NCBI GenBank assembly: GCA_030027265.1
Contig: JASENG010000008.1
Location: forward strand, 124,001-188,000
Reading direction: 5' to 3'
DNA length: 64,000 nt
Origin: Lysinibacillus fusiformis
Lineage (GTDB): Bacteria; Bacillota; Bacilli; Bacillales_A; Planococcaceae
The translations under genes and the position numbers were made by a program. This document shows positions 25,958 to 34,469 of this stretch, piece by piece. The notes beneath the pieces are model-generated. The model was not told the DNA's origin. It was given only the letters and a program-made list of their open reading frames with translations, and made no database searches. Numbering within the stretch: position 1 is the stretch's first letter; the number at the start of each line of letters is the position of its first letter.

Positions 25958-27046
25958 GTGAATGAAAAAGAGCAGCTCGTTCTTCAAACGATTAAGAACA
26001 ACCCTTTTTTATCACAACAAGAAATGGCGGAAGCATTAAAAATGTCGCGGCCAGCGCTTGCCAATATTATTTCTGGGCTGACGAAAAAAGGAGAGATTAT
26101 TGGACGGGCCTATGTGCTCCCTGAGCGAAATTCTATTTTTACGATTGGCGGAGCAAATGTTGACCGTAAATTTCACATAGATGGACGTGTACAATATGGA
26201 ACTTCCAATCCTTCCACCGTTACAGAAAGTGTAGGAGGCGTTGCAAGGAATATAGCCGAAAATTTAGGCCGCTTTGGAAACGAAGTCAAGCTTATAACTC
26301 TCTTAGGGCAAGATCAAGGGGCCAAGTACATTGAAAAAGAAAGCCAGGCATTCATGGGCCTTGATTATGTCGAAGTAATGCCTGATTTGAAAACCGGGTC
26401 TTATAGCGCAGTATTGGACACGAATGGTGAATTAATACTTGCTATGGCGGATATGTCTATCTATGATTCTTTATTGCCTGCTGTGCTAAAGAAACACGAG
26501 GCGCTTTTAAGTAATGCCAAGTGTATTATTATCGATCTCAACTGTCCAAAAGAAACTGTGGAGTATTTACAAAACCTTGCATGTCTGAGAGGTATTCCGT
26601 TGGCGATTATTCCAGTATCATCGCCAAAAATAAAAAATATGCCGGATGATTTAGTGGGTGTAACGTATTTCATATGCAATCGAGATGAGGCTGAGGCGTA
26701 TCTCAATATTCGTGTTCTCAACGATCAAGACTATAACACGGCGGTTAAGCTCCTCATAGAAAAAGGAGCCAGCAATGTTATCTTAACATTAGGTGATCAA
26801 GGTGCCATTGTTGGAAATATGGAAGGCGTATCTTATTTTGAAGCAGAAAAAGCGAATGAAATTATTGATGTAACAGGGGCCGGAGATGCTTTTGTTGGCG
26901 GATTTCTGCACGGTGTGTTAAATGAAGAGCCTTTTATGAGTGCAGTTAAGTTTGGCCAGTATAATGCCGCTAGAACACTGCAGTCAGATAAAACGGTCAG
27001 ACAAAATATTTCAGCAGAAGAACTAAACAATTGGAGGAACAATTAA
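25958..27046 (+). CDS. psuK: Pseudouridine kinase with N-terminal HTH
   Basis: A 362-residue fusion. Residues about 1-55 are a winged helix-turn-helix ([20 protein letters not shown]). The rest is a PfkB/ribokinase-type kinase opening [16 protein letters not shown] and ending with the catalytic [16 protein letters not shown]. It phosphorylates pseudouridine to pseudouridine 5'-phosphate, the substrate of PsuG next door. I chose GTG at 25958 behind GAGGTGG; no in-frame ATG fits. The HTH plus the repeats over its promoter suggest it also controls its own operon (inference). Confidence 0.88.
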   Translation: MNEKEQLVLQTIKNNPFLSQQEMAEALKMSRPALANIISGLTKKGEIIGRAYVLPERNSIFTIGGANVDRKFHIDGRVQYGTSNPSTVTESVGGVARNIAENLGRFGNEVKLITLLGQDQGAKYIEKESQAFMGLDYVEVMPDLKTGSYSAVLDTNGELILAMADMSIYDSLLPAVLKKHEALLSNAKCIIIDLNCPKETVEYLQNLACLRGIPLAIIPVSSPKIKNMPDDLVGVTYFICNRDEAEAYLNIRVLNDQDYNTAVKLLIEKGASNVILTLGDQGAIVGNMEGVSYFEAEKANEIIDVTGAGDAFVGGFLHGVLNEEPFMSAVKFGQYNAARTLQSDKTVRQNISAEELNNWRNN

Positions 27047-27047
27047 C

Positions 27048-27962
27048 ATGGAAAAATACTTATCTTATTCACAAGAAGTGCTGGATGCAAAAGAAAAAGG
27101 GCTACCGATTGTTGCATTAGAATCAACAATTATTTCTCATGGGATGCCTTATCCTCAAAATGTTCAAACAGCTCGCGAAGTTGAACAGATTATTCGTGAT
27201 AATGGAGCAGTGCCGGCAACTATCGCGATTATTGATGGGAAAATTAAAATCGGTTTAACAGATGAAGAGCTTGAAATGTTCGGCAACGCGTCCAATGTAG
27301 CAAAAACTTCTAGACGCGACATGGGTTACTTATTAGCAACGAAAAAACTTGGAGCTACAACTGTAGCAGCGACAATGATTGCTGCCGAACTTGCGGGAAT
27401 CGAGCTGTTCGTTACAGGCGGTATTGGAGGAGTGCATAGAGGAGCAGAGACAACAATGGATATCTCAGCTGACTTAGAAGAACTTTCTCAAACGAATGTA
27501 GCCGTTGTATGCGCAGGAGCAAAATCGATTCTAGATATCGGATTGACTCTTGAATACCTTGAAACAAAAGGGGTTCCGGTTGTAGGATTTGGTACTGATG
27601 TGCTTCCGGCATTCTATACAAGAGAAAGTGAATTCTCAGTGAACTTCCGCTCGGATTCAGCGAAAGAAATAGCAGATATGATGAGAGCTAAATGGGATCT
27701 AGGCTTACAGGGCGGGGCGGTTATCGCCAATCCAATACCGGAAGGCGATGCACTAGATGCAGGCTTTATCAACGGTATTATTGAGAGAGCTTTAGTTGAA
27801 GCAGATGAAAAAGGGGTTAAAGGAAAAGACGTAACTCCATTCCTTCTTGGAAAAGTAAAAGAGTTAACGGAAGGAACATCATTAGTAGCAAATATTGCTC
27901 TTGTAAAAAATAATGCAAGAGTTGGAGCGGCAATCGCTGTAGCATTAAATAAAAATAACTAA
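27048..27962 (+). CDS. psuG: Pseudouridine-5'-phosphate glycosidase
   Basis: A 304-residue enzyme of the IndA/PsuG family that splits pseudouridine 5'-phosphate into uracil and ribose 5-phosphate. Conserved stretches: [17 protein letters not shown] (catalytic Glu), [26 protein letters not shown] (Schiff-base Lys) and [11 protein letters not shown]. It begins one base after the psuK stop, with GGAGGAAC in the end of psuK as ribosome site. Together they recycle modified nucleosides from RNA turnover. Confidence 0.95.
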   Translation: MEKYLSYSQEVLDAKEKGLPIVALESTIISHGMPYPQNVQTAREVEQIIRDNGAVPATIAIIDGKIKIGLTDEELEMFGNASNVAKTSRRDMGYLLATKKLGATTVAATMIAAELAGIELFVTGGIGGVHRGAETTMDISADLEELSQTNVAVVCAGAKSILDIGLTLEYLETKGVPVVGFGTDVLPAFYTRESEFSVNFRSDSAKEIADMMRAKWDLGLQGGAVIANPIPEGDALDAGFINGIIERALVEADEKGVKGKDVTPFLLGKVKELTEGTSLVANIALVKNNARVGAAIAVALNKNN

Positions 27963-27978
27963 AACCAGTTTAATAAAA

Positions 27979-28031
27979 AAAGAAGTTTCCAATGCGCAAG
28001 ATTTAAGTCTTGCGTTTGGAAACTTTTTTAG
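27979..28031 (+). terminator. Terminator of psuKG
   Basis: AGAAGTTTCCAATGCGCAAGA pairs with TCTTGCGTTTGGAAACTTTT (few mismatches). Confidence 0.88.
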
Positions 28032-28122
28032 TACACATTCATTTACTTAAAGAATCTCTCCTCAAATTATAAGTGAGAAGCGACAATCATCAAGAAGATG
28101 GAGACATTCATTTTTAAGGTCT

Positions 28123-28344
28123 TTATTTTCTTAATGTACCAAGCTCTGAAACAATGGCCTGCATTTCACTTGGACTGAATGTGTTTCGTTTCATAACCAT
28201 TTCGTAAAGATACAATATATCTTCATAATGTTCATCTGTGAAATGTTCTGATTTCATAGCGTCAACATTTACCATTCGTAGTTTTTCTTTAATTTGTTCA
28301 ATCATGTAAAACACATTTTCTTTTGATGGTTTAGTTAAATCCAT
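28123..28344 (-). CDS. DUF1128 (UPF0435) family protein
   Basis: A 73-residue helical protein matching the YfkK/UPF0435 family ([13 protein letters not shown] ... [20 protein letters not shown] ... [13 protein letters not shown]). The function of the family is unknown. AAAGGGTGGGG precedes the ATG. In B. subtilis yfkK lies near yfkH; here a BrkB/YfkH-type gene is 600 bases away, so this is the same locus. Confidence 0.85.
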   Translation of the reverse strand: MDLTKPSKENVFYMIEQIKEKLRMVNVDAMKSEHFTDEHYEDILYLYEMVMKRNTFSPSEMQAIVSELGTLRK

Positions 28345-28594
28345 TTTGTCCCCACCCTTTCAAAGTATACATTTAATCATTCCATTCAATGCCCTTCTTT
28401 GTCAATAACATTCGTCACTCTTAGAAGTATTCCTTTTTGGGTATAGAAATAAAGAATATTTCTTATTTCATAAAAATGCAAGGAAGGTGAGTGGCTAAAA
28501 TTCTTGGCGATAACTGAAGAATTTTAATAAAATGAAGGAGAAGAAAAAATTCCCATCGTAAATTTTGTTTTAACTTTTGTCAGGAGGTATATAG

Positions 28595-28921
28595 ATGAGT
28601 GAGAGTAAATTATTAAAATCCGTTGTTAGCTTTGTAATTGCAGGGGCAGTTATTAGTATGTTTGACCGTAAAACGAGAGAACATACAATAGAGACAACAA
28701 AAAAAGTAAAGGATAGGGTTGTGTATTACGCGAAAAATCGTGATGAGCTAAAGCAGGCTATTGAACAAAAAGTAGAAGCAGCACAAAAAATATATGTCAA
28801 TGCTTCAGAAAATATTAATACAATCGTAAGTAAAATTGAAGAGGTAAAAGAAATACCAGAAAATGTTCAAAATATAGTTAAAGAGACAAAGAGCGAATTG
28901 AACAAACCTGAAAAGTTCTAA
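28595..28921 (+). CDS. Hypothetical YtxH-like protein
   Basis: A 108-residue protein with a short hydrophobic N-terminal stretch (VVSFVIAGAVISMF) followed by a long charged helix (KVKDRVVYYAKNRDELKQAI ... VSKIEEVKEIPENVQ), the layout of YtxH-like gas-vesicle/stress proteins. AGGAGGT precedes the ATG. It sits 24 bases before the BrkB-type gene and is probably cotranscribed. Its position corresponds to yfkI of B. subtilis, which I recall as a small unknown gene beside yfkH; homology is not shown. Confidence 0.65.
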   Translation: MSESKLLKSVVSFVIAGAVISMFDRKTREHTIETTKKVKDRVVYYAKNRDELKQAIEQKVEAAQKIYVNASENINTIVSKIEEVKEIPENVQNIVKETKSELNKPEKF

Positions 28922-28945
28922 AAGTCGAGGGGAAGTGGGCTAGAT

Positions 28946-29875
28946 TTGAGTGAAGAGAAAAAATTTCAAAATAATAATGGAGTACTAACTTTAGTAAAAT
29001 CCTTTGTAGACCCAGATGAGTCCAAAATTGATATAACAACCGGAAAAGGCTTTGTTCAAGATCTGTTTGTGCGTATGAAGGATGTAGACATGTCGGGCAT
29101 GGGAGCTCAATTAGCATACTTCTTCTTATTATCATTTTTTCCTTTATTAATTTTCATTGTGACACTATTGCCTTATTTAGATTTAGATCAAGAATATGTA
29201 TTTGATTTTATACAAACGATGGTTCCGGCAGAAGTGTTCTTATTGACCCAAGGAACGTTAACAGAAATATTAACGACCCATAATGGGGGCGGATTACTTT
29301 CAATAGGGGTTCTAGGTACAATTTGGTCGGCTTCAAGGGGAGTAAATGCCCTAATTAAAACGTTAAATGGAGCGTATGAAACAGAACCAAAGTCTGGCTT
29401 GATTAATCGAGGGTGGTCATTAGTCTTTACCATCGCGCTTGTTGTGGTTATCTTAATTGTTTTATTTATTTCGATATTTGGCCACCAGTTTGCTTATAAT
29501 TTATTTAATTATTTAGGGGTAGAAGAGTCATTCGCTGACTTCTGGGAAAAGGTAAGATGGATTCTCCCTCCAGCGTTAATCTTTATCGTTTTAAGTATAA
29601 TGTACTGGATTATTCCTAATACAGATCCGAGACTGCGTGTGGTAAGTGTTTTACCAGGAGCGGTATTTTCTACAGTGGCATGGGTCGTGTTGATTTATGG
29701 GTTTTCATATTACGTCAATAACTTTGGCAACTACGCATCCACCTATGGAAGTATCGCCGGGGTCATCATCCTCATGCTTTGGCTGTATTTCACTGGGATG
29801 ATTCTAATTTTCGGCGGCTTGCTAAACGCATCCATGCATAAAAGAAGTCTAGTAAAAAAAGGATTCAAAGAATAA
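28946..29875 (+). CDS. YihY/BrkB-family membrane protein
   Basis: A 309-residue inner-membrane protein with six hydrophobic segments. Family features: DMSGMGAQLAYFFLLSFFPL after a soluble N terminus, GTIWSASRGVNALIKTLNGAY, and YGSIAGVIILMLWLYFTGMI near the end. It was long mislabelled ribonuclease BN; the true role is unknown. B. subtilis YfkH is the equivalent. The start is a TTG at 28946 after GAGGGGAAGTG, with somewhat long spacing. Confidence 0.85.
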   Translation: MSEEKKFQNNNGVLTLVKSFVDPDESKIDITTGKGFVQDLFVRMKDVDMSGMGAQLAYFFLLSFFPLLIFIVTLLPYLDLDQEYVFDFIQTMVPAEVFLLTQGTLTEILTTHNGGGLLSIGVLGTIWSASRGVNALIKTLNGAYETEPKSGLINRGWSLVFTIALVVVILIVLFISIFGHQFAYNLFNYLGVEESFADFWEKVRWILPPALIFIVLSIMYWIIPNTDPRLRVVSVLPGAVFSTVAWVVLIYGFSYYVNNFGNYASTYGSIAGVIILMLWLYFTGMILIFGGLLNASMHKRSLVKKGFKE

Positions 29876-29879
29876 AAAA

Positions 29880-29943
29880 GCTTCCCTAAATTGTGTAGGG
29901 ATCTGGTCCATATTATATGCTGGATTGTTCAGGGAGCAGGTTC
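29880..29943. repeat. Two copies of the AGGGAxCxGGTCC motif
   Basis: ATTGTGTAGGGATCTGGTCC (about 29890-29909) and ATTGTTCAGGGAGCAGGTTC (about 29924-29943) are related to each other and to copies at 36079-36100 and 59346-59386. GCTTCCCT at the left could pair with AGGGAGC. Confidence 0.6.
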
Positions 29944-29945
29944 AA

Positions 29946-29986
29946 AAAAAAGAGCTTTTGCAATTAATGCAAAAGCTCTTTTCTTT
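29946..29986. terminator. Bidirectional terminator between brkB-like and pfeT
   Basis: AAAAGAGCTTTTGCA pairs perfectly with TGCAAAAGCTCTTTT. A/T runs serve both convergent genes; pfeT ends at its right edge. Confidence 0.9.
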
Positions 29987-31883
29987 AAGATTTCAGCATG
30001 CGTAATCCATTTAGTATGACTAGGATGGTGCTGCCTTCATGGCCGATGACACCGAAGGGTAAATCAACGGCCTGCAGAAAGTTCGAAATGATAAGTAAAG
30101 CAATCACCGCAATGGAAAAGATGATATTTTGTTTGACGATTCTTTGCATTTTCTTCGATAAAGAAACCGCATAAGCAATTTTGGATAAATCATTTTTCAT
30201 CAACACAACATCTGCTGTCTCCAGTGCAACATCCGTACCGCCGCCCATTGCAATGCCGACTGTTGCAGTTGCTAGAGCGGGGGCATCGTTAATCCCATCA
30301 CCGACCATTCCAACATTTTTATAGTTATTTAGGTATTCTTTAATATGATTTACTTTCGTTTCAGGTAGACATTCTGCAATATATTCATTTACACCAGCTT
30401 CTGCTGCAATGGTTTTCGCTGTTTTATCATTATCGCCTGTCAGCATAGCGACATGTATGCCTAGCTCCTTTAATAGCTTCACCGCTTGTTTTGCTTCATC
30501 ACGAACGGTATCTTTTAGGGCAACAAGCGCTGCAATGCCTTCAGTGTCCCTTAGAAAAATGACGGTTTTTCCTTCTTCGGCCAGTTTCTCTGCTGCACGA
30601 TTCGCAAATTTGGCGGCTTCCTCCTTGCCGACAAAATCAGGTTTCCCAACAAGGTAAGTGACATTTTGAATACTTGCTTGTAGTCCCCACCCAGGAACAT
30701 CCTCAATTTCGATTCCTTGAGTTGTTTGAATATCGTTTTCTTTAGCATATTTTGCAATTGCTTGTGCTAATGGATGATTCGATTGAGATTCGATGGAAGC
30801 TAATATAGCGAGCGTTTCTCTTTGATTTAAACTTTCTCTAACGATTACATCCGTTACAATCGGTGTACCGACAGTTAGCGTACCTGTTTTATCTACTGCC
30901 AATAATTTTAAAACGCTTAAATGTTCTAGATGGACGCCGCCTTTGAAGAGAATCCCATTTCTGGCGCCGTTTGAAATAGCAGCTAATGTTGCCGGCATAA
31001 TTGAAGCCACCAACGCACAAGGCGATGCAACTACCAATAAAACCATCGCTCTATAAAAGGTTGTCGTCCAGTCCCATCCAAGTAAATAGTGGGGAAGAAA
31101 AAGCATTAACAGTACCGTCAATAAGACAAATTTTACATAAGTACCTTCAAAGCGTTCGATGAATTGCTGAGAAGGGGATTTCTCGCTTTGTGCCGATTGG
31201 ACAAGGGTAATGATTTTCTGGAATAAAGATTCCGAATTTGGTTTCGTCATCTTGACTGTCAATGTCCCGTTTAAGTTCACTGTACCAGCATAGACAGCCT
31301 CTCCCATTTCTTTTGTAACGGGCATTGATTCACCACTAATGGCCGATTCATCAATGGATGAGGTACCTTTAAAAATTTGTCCGTCAACAGGAATTCTTTC
31401 ACCTGGTTTAATTAATAAATGATCTCCAACGTCCAATGTTGAGACCGCGACCTTTATCGGTTCAAATCCGCCTCGTACTAACCATGCTTCTTCGGGCTGT
31501 AAATTCATTAATGAAGAGATTTCCCGGTGACTTTTGTTCATGGCATAGGTTTCAAGAGCACCACTTAGTGCAAAGATAAATATAAGGATAGCTCCTTCTG
31601 TCCAATAGCCAATAATAGCAGAACCAATCGCAGCTAAGATCATCAATAATTCGACATTCAAGTTTTTATTTTCGATGGTATCCAGAATACCTTCTTTTGC
31701 CTTTGCATAACCACCAACGACAAAAGCGGTAAGGTAGGCGATAACCGATGCGGTGTTTAAACCAGTGGATTCCATTCGCCAGGCAAATAGAATGATAAAA
31801 CCTGACACAATAGCGGCAATCAGTTCGCCGTGTTCTTTTACTTTCTCAATTAAGAAATCATTTTCTCGATTAGAGTGTTTCAT
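29985..31883 (-). CDS. pfeT: P1B4-type ATPase, ferrous iron efflux pump PfeT (ZosA)
   Basis: A 632-residue heavy-metal P-type ATPase. SPC at 287-289 in membrane segment 6, phosphorylated Asp331 in DKTGTLT, GDGINDAPAL, and HEGST at 615-619 in the last membrane segment. SPC together with HEGST defines the P1B4 group, and there is no N-terminal metal-binding domain. B. subtilis PfeT (earlier ZosA) exports Fe(II) and is under PerR and Fur. A perfect PerR box over this promoter and a Fur-like site in the leader fit that. The ATG at 31883 follows AAAGGAGG; the longer in-frame start lies in the operator region. Confidence 0.88.
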   Translation of the reverse strand: MKHSNRENDFLIEKVKEHGELIAAIVSGFIILFAWRMESTGLNTASVIAYLTAFVVGGYAKAKEGILDTIENKNLNVELLMILAAIGSAIIGYWTEGAILIFIFALSGALETYAMNKSHREISSLMNLQPEEAWLVRGGFEPIKVAVSTLDVGDHLLIKPGERIPVDGQIFKGTSSIDESAISGESMPVTKEMGEAVYAGTVNLNGTLTVKMTKPNSESLFQKIITLVQSAQSEKSPSQQFIERFEGTYVKFVLLTVLLMLFLPHYLLGWDWTTTFYRAMVLLVVASPCALVASIMPATLAAISNGARNGILFKGGVHLEHLSVLKLLAVDKTGTLTVGTPIVTDVIVRESLNQRETLAILASIESQSNHPLAQAIAKYAKENDIQTTQGIEIEDVPGWGLQASIQNVTYLVGKPDFVGKEEAAKFANRAAEKLAEEGKTVIFLRDTEGIAALVALKDTVRDEAKQAVKLLKELGIHVAMLTGDNDKTAKTIAAEAGVNEYIAECLPETKVNHIKEYLNNYKNVGMVGDGINDAPALATATVGIAMGGGTDVALETADVVLMKNDLSKIAYAVSLSKKMQRIVKQNIIFSIAVIALLIISNFLQAVDLPFGVIGHEGSTILVILNGLRMLKS

Positions 31884-31897
31884 ACAATCCTCCTTTT

Positions 31898-31916
31898 GAT
31901 AATGAATATCACTATC
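31898..31916 (-). promoter_or_regulatory. Fur-box-like site in pfeT leader
   Basis: GATAATGAATATCACTATC matches 16 of 19 positions of the Fur consensus GATAATGATAATCATTATC. It lies between the promoter and the ribosome site of pfeT, unlike the upstream sites from which Fur activates B. subtilis pfeT. Confidence 0.5.
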
Positions 31917-31989
31917 AAGATAGTAATAACTATTGGAATTGATAATAGTTTTCATTTATTTTATAAGTGTTGAGATAATTATTATTAAT

Positions 31990-32039
31990 TTATAATGATT
32001 ATAATATAGAGGGTTTGAATTGTAAATCGAATACAATTC
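31990..32039 (-). promoter_or_regulatory. pfeT promoter with perfect PerR box
   Basis: On the minus strand TTTACA (32026-32021), 17 bp, TATAAT (32003-31998). The -10 is inside TTATAATGATTATAA at 31990-32004, an exact match to the PerR consensus TTATAATNATTATAA. An 8-bp dyad GAATTGTA-N7-TACAATTC at 32017-32039 covers the -35 and is unassigned. Confidence 0.85.
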
Positions 32040-32100
32040 TTTTTATGTAAATGGCGAAAAAAGTGTTATATAGAGGAGGGGAGAATTGCTCATTGGAAAT

Positions 32101-32142
32101 AAAAAAACCTGTAAGAATCAGAGATTCTTACAGGTTTTAATT
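32101..32142. terminator. Terminator after fumarase gene
   Basis: AAAACCTGTAAGAATC pairs perfectly with GATTCTTACAGGTTTT around AGA; a seven-base A-run gives the T-run on the minus strand. Confidence 0.9.
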
Positions 32143-32155
32143 TGAATGGATTCTA

Positions 32156-33706
32156 TTAGAATACTCGTTCAGCGAATTGCGATAATTTTTCTAATGAAGA
32201 TTTTTCAACATCTGCGTGCAATGAATTGCCGTGTGAGTCCATTGTTACGACAGCAGTGAAGTCTTCAACAGATAAATGCCACATTGCTTCAGGAATTCCG
32301 AACTCTTGCAGATCAACACCATCTACGCTTTTAATGCAGTCTGCATAGTACTGTGCAGCACCACCGATTGCATTTAAGTAAACGCCGCCGTGTTCTTTTA
32401 GAGCAGCAAGAGTTTTTGGCCCCATGCCACCTTTACCGATTACAGCGCGAATACCGAATTTCTTCATGATATCCCCTTGGTATGGCTCCTCACGAATCGA
32501 AGTAGTTGGTCCAGCAGCTTTTACTGTCCAATTGCCTTCTTCGTCTTTTGCCATAACTGGGCCACAGTGGTAGATGACTTGTCCGTTTAAGTCTACTGGT
32601 GCATCGTGGCTCATTAAGTGATGGTGGATTGCGTCACGGCCAGTGTAAATACGACCATTGATTTTAACAACGTCACCAACTTTAAGTTCGCGAATTTGCT
32701 CTTCAGTAATTGGAGCAGTTAATTCAACCACTTTATTTTCTGATTTTGTTTCAGTTTTTGGCTCATCGCGGAAAGTGATTTTTTCACCTTCTTGGTAATG
32801 CCAGTTTGTGATTTCTCCTGAATTTACATCGATGTCGATTGCCATACGACGGTAAGCCCAGCAGTTATAAGCTACTGAAACGTAGAATGAAGCCGGGATA
32901 CGGTGCATAACGCCAATTTTACAGCCAAGTAAAGTTGCTTCACCGCCGAAGCCCATTGTACCGATACCGAATGTATTCGCTTTCTCAACGATGTATTCTT
33001 CTAATTTGGCTAAATCTTCATTTGGATTTACGTCATCAACGTGACGGAATAATTGTTCTTTGGCTAAATCATAACCGGAAGAACGATCTCCACCAATACC
33101 TACACCGATGAATCCAGCAGAACAGCCTTGTCCTTGTGATTGCCATACAGAGTGTAAAATACATTTACGGATACCATCTAAGTCACGACCGGCACGGCCA
33201 AGACCTTCTAATTCGCATGGTAAGCTGTATTGTATGTTTTTGTTTTCACAGCCGCCGCCTTTAAGAATTAATTTTACTTCAATGTAGTCTTTTTCCCATT
33301 GTTCAAATTTAACAACCGGAACACCATCACCTAAGTTATCGCCACTGTTTTTGCCAGTTAATGAATCAACTGAGTTTGGACGTAATTTCGCATCCTTTGT
33401 AGCTTGTACAACTGCATTTTTAATCGCAGCTTTAATTTCCAGCTGGTTTACGCCAACCGGAGTTTTTACTTTAAAAGTTGGTAGACCAGTATCTTGGCAG
33501 ATTGGTGATACATTATCTTCTGCCATCACGATATTATTCGCAATAGTGTCTAAGCTCATTGCAGCACGAGTGCCTGCGTTTTCAGCATCTTTTGCTTTTT
33601 TAATTGCACGACGAACATCTTTTGGCAAGTTCGTTGAAGTTTCGCTTACTAAGTCATAAAGACTTTTCTCCAGTGTTTGTAAATAAGAAGTTGCTACTTG
33701 AGACAT
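32156..33706 (-). CDS. fumA: Fumarate hydratase, class I (iron-sulfur)
   Basis: A 516-residue oxygen-sensitive 4Fe-4S fumarase interconverting fumarate and malate. The alpha part (AEDNVSPICQDTGLPTFKVK, GGGCENKN, GQGCSAGFIGVGIGGDRSSG) and the beta part (GDVVKINGRIYTGRDAIHHH, AAGPTTSIREEPYQGD, VIGKGGM) are fused in one chain. The three cluster cysteines are within the Cys motifs of the first half. GGGGGG lies seven bases before the ATG. Class II FumC is the usual Bacillus enzyme; whether both exist here is unknown. Its position beside an iron-efflux pump is probably coincidental. Confidence 0.92.
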   Translation of the reverse strand: MSQVATSYLQTLEKSLYDLVSETSTNLPKDVRRAIKKAKDAENAGTRAAMSLDTIANNIVMAEDNVSPICQDTGLPTFKVKTPVGVNQLEIKAAIKNAVVQATKDAKLRPNSVDSLTGKNSGDNLGDGVPVVKFEQWEKDYIEVKLILKGGGCENKNIQYSLPCELEGLGRAGRDLDGIRKCILHSVWQSQGQGCSAGFIGVGIGGDRSSGYDLAKEQLFRHVDDVNPNEDLAKLEEYIVEKANTFGIGTMGFGGEATLLGCKIGVMHRIPASFYVSVAYNCWAYRRMAIDIDVNSGEITNWHYQEGEKITFRDEPKTETKSENKVVELTAPITEEQIRELKVGDVVKINGRIYTGRDAIHHHLMSHDAPVDLNGQVIYHCGPVMAKDEEGNWTVKAAGPTTSIREEPYQGDIMKKFGIRAVIGKGGMGPKTLAALKEHGGVYLNAIGGAAQYYADCIKSVDGVDLQEFGIPEAMWHLSVEDFTAVVTMDSHGNSLHADVEKSSLEKLSQFAERVF

Positions 33707-33812
33707 GGATATTCCCCCCAGAATATTTTGATTTCCATCACTTATTATACCTTTTTAATTTCATGAAAAAAAGAGTCATAGAAATTAATCGCATCGATGA
33801 TAGTTAATATAG

Positions 33813-33856
33813 AAAAGAGATGCCTTCATAGCGATAGCTGGAGGCACCTCTTTTTG
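33813..33856. terminator. Bidirectional terminator
   Basis: AGAGATGCCTTCA pairs with TGGAGGCACCTCT, T-run on both strands; it ends the SE1561-family transcript on the minus strand. Confidence 0.8.
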
Positions 33857-33858
33857 GA

Positions 33859-34056
33859 TTATTCGTTTGTAAGTTCGTTGCGGTTATTGAATTGGTCCAT
33901 TTTATCTTCCACATCATCAAGCATTTGAATCAGTCTGTCAATATCTTCAACATCAGCAGTTTCAGGATCAATGGCGTCTAATACCTCAACAAAAATTTGA
34001 AGGCGTTCTTTTAAGTAATTCACTTGTTTGTTTTTATCTGTAATAGAGTTTGACAT
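33859..34056 (-). CDS. SE1561-family small protein
   Basis: A 65-residue acidic helical protein (QVNYLKERLQIFVEVLDAID, then TADVEDIDRLIQMLDDVEDK). It resembles the SE1561 family of short Bacillales proteins of unknown function. AGAGGTG precedes the ATG, and a terminator follows three bases after the stop. Confidence 0.75.
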   Translation of the reverse strand: MSNSITDKNKQVNYLKERLQIFVEVLDAIDPETADVEDIDRLIQMLDDVEDKMDQFNNRNELTNE

Positions 34057-34153
34057 GATTACACCTCTTTCGTCAAAACCATCATAGCGAATTTATAAAT
34101 AGAGTTCAAATAATATGTGAAAATAAGTAGATAGGACAAACGTATTAATTATA

Positions 34154-34386
34154 AAAATCGTAAATCTGAATATTTACAATTTTCAATAAATGTGATAAAT
34201 TAAATATAATAATTCGAAGGGAGATGGTCGAAAAAATGATACTCACTCTACAAAAAAGAAGGAGGGAGTTTAAACTAGTTTTCGGCTGTCGGTTATAGCC
34301 GTTATGACGTTTATGCAAGTAAATATGGAGGAAATTGAACTGTAAACCCTAGCGTCCAACAAATGTTGAACTGCTAGGGTTTTTAA
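34154..34386 (+). other. Orphan small transcription unit
   Basis: A 12-bp inverted repeat with one mismatch (AAAATCGTAAAT 34154-34165 / ATTTACAATTTT 34172-34183) overlaps TTTACA. Promoter-like boxes follow (TTTACA-17-TAAATT, or TTCAAT-17-TATAAT). Then come GAAGGGAGATGG, a 20-codon frame (ATG 34236, stop 34298), a second ATG frame of 13 codons ending at 34342, and a perfect terminator hairpin. No known gene matches; it may be a small RNA or peptide gene. Confidence 0.4.
34344..34386 (+). terminator. Terminator of orphan unit
   Basis: AAACCCTAGC pairs with GCTAGGGTTT across 19 bases, followed by TTTAATTT. Confidence 0.8.
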
Positions 34387-34469
34387 TTTACAAAATAGTA
34401 AAGCTATTTTCAAATTGATGTGTTAACATAGTACGGGATTATCAACGAGTTTTATGTTGGAGGGCGTAC

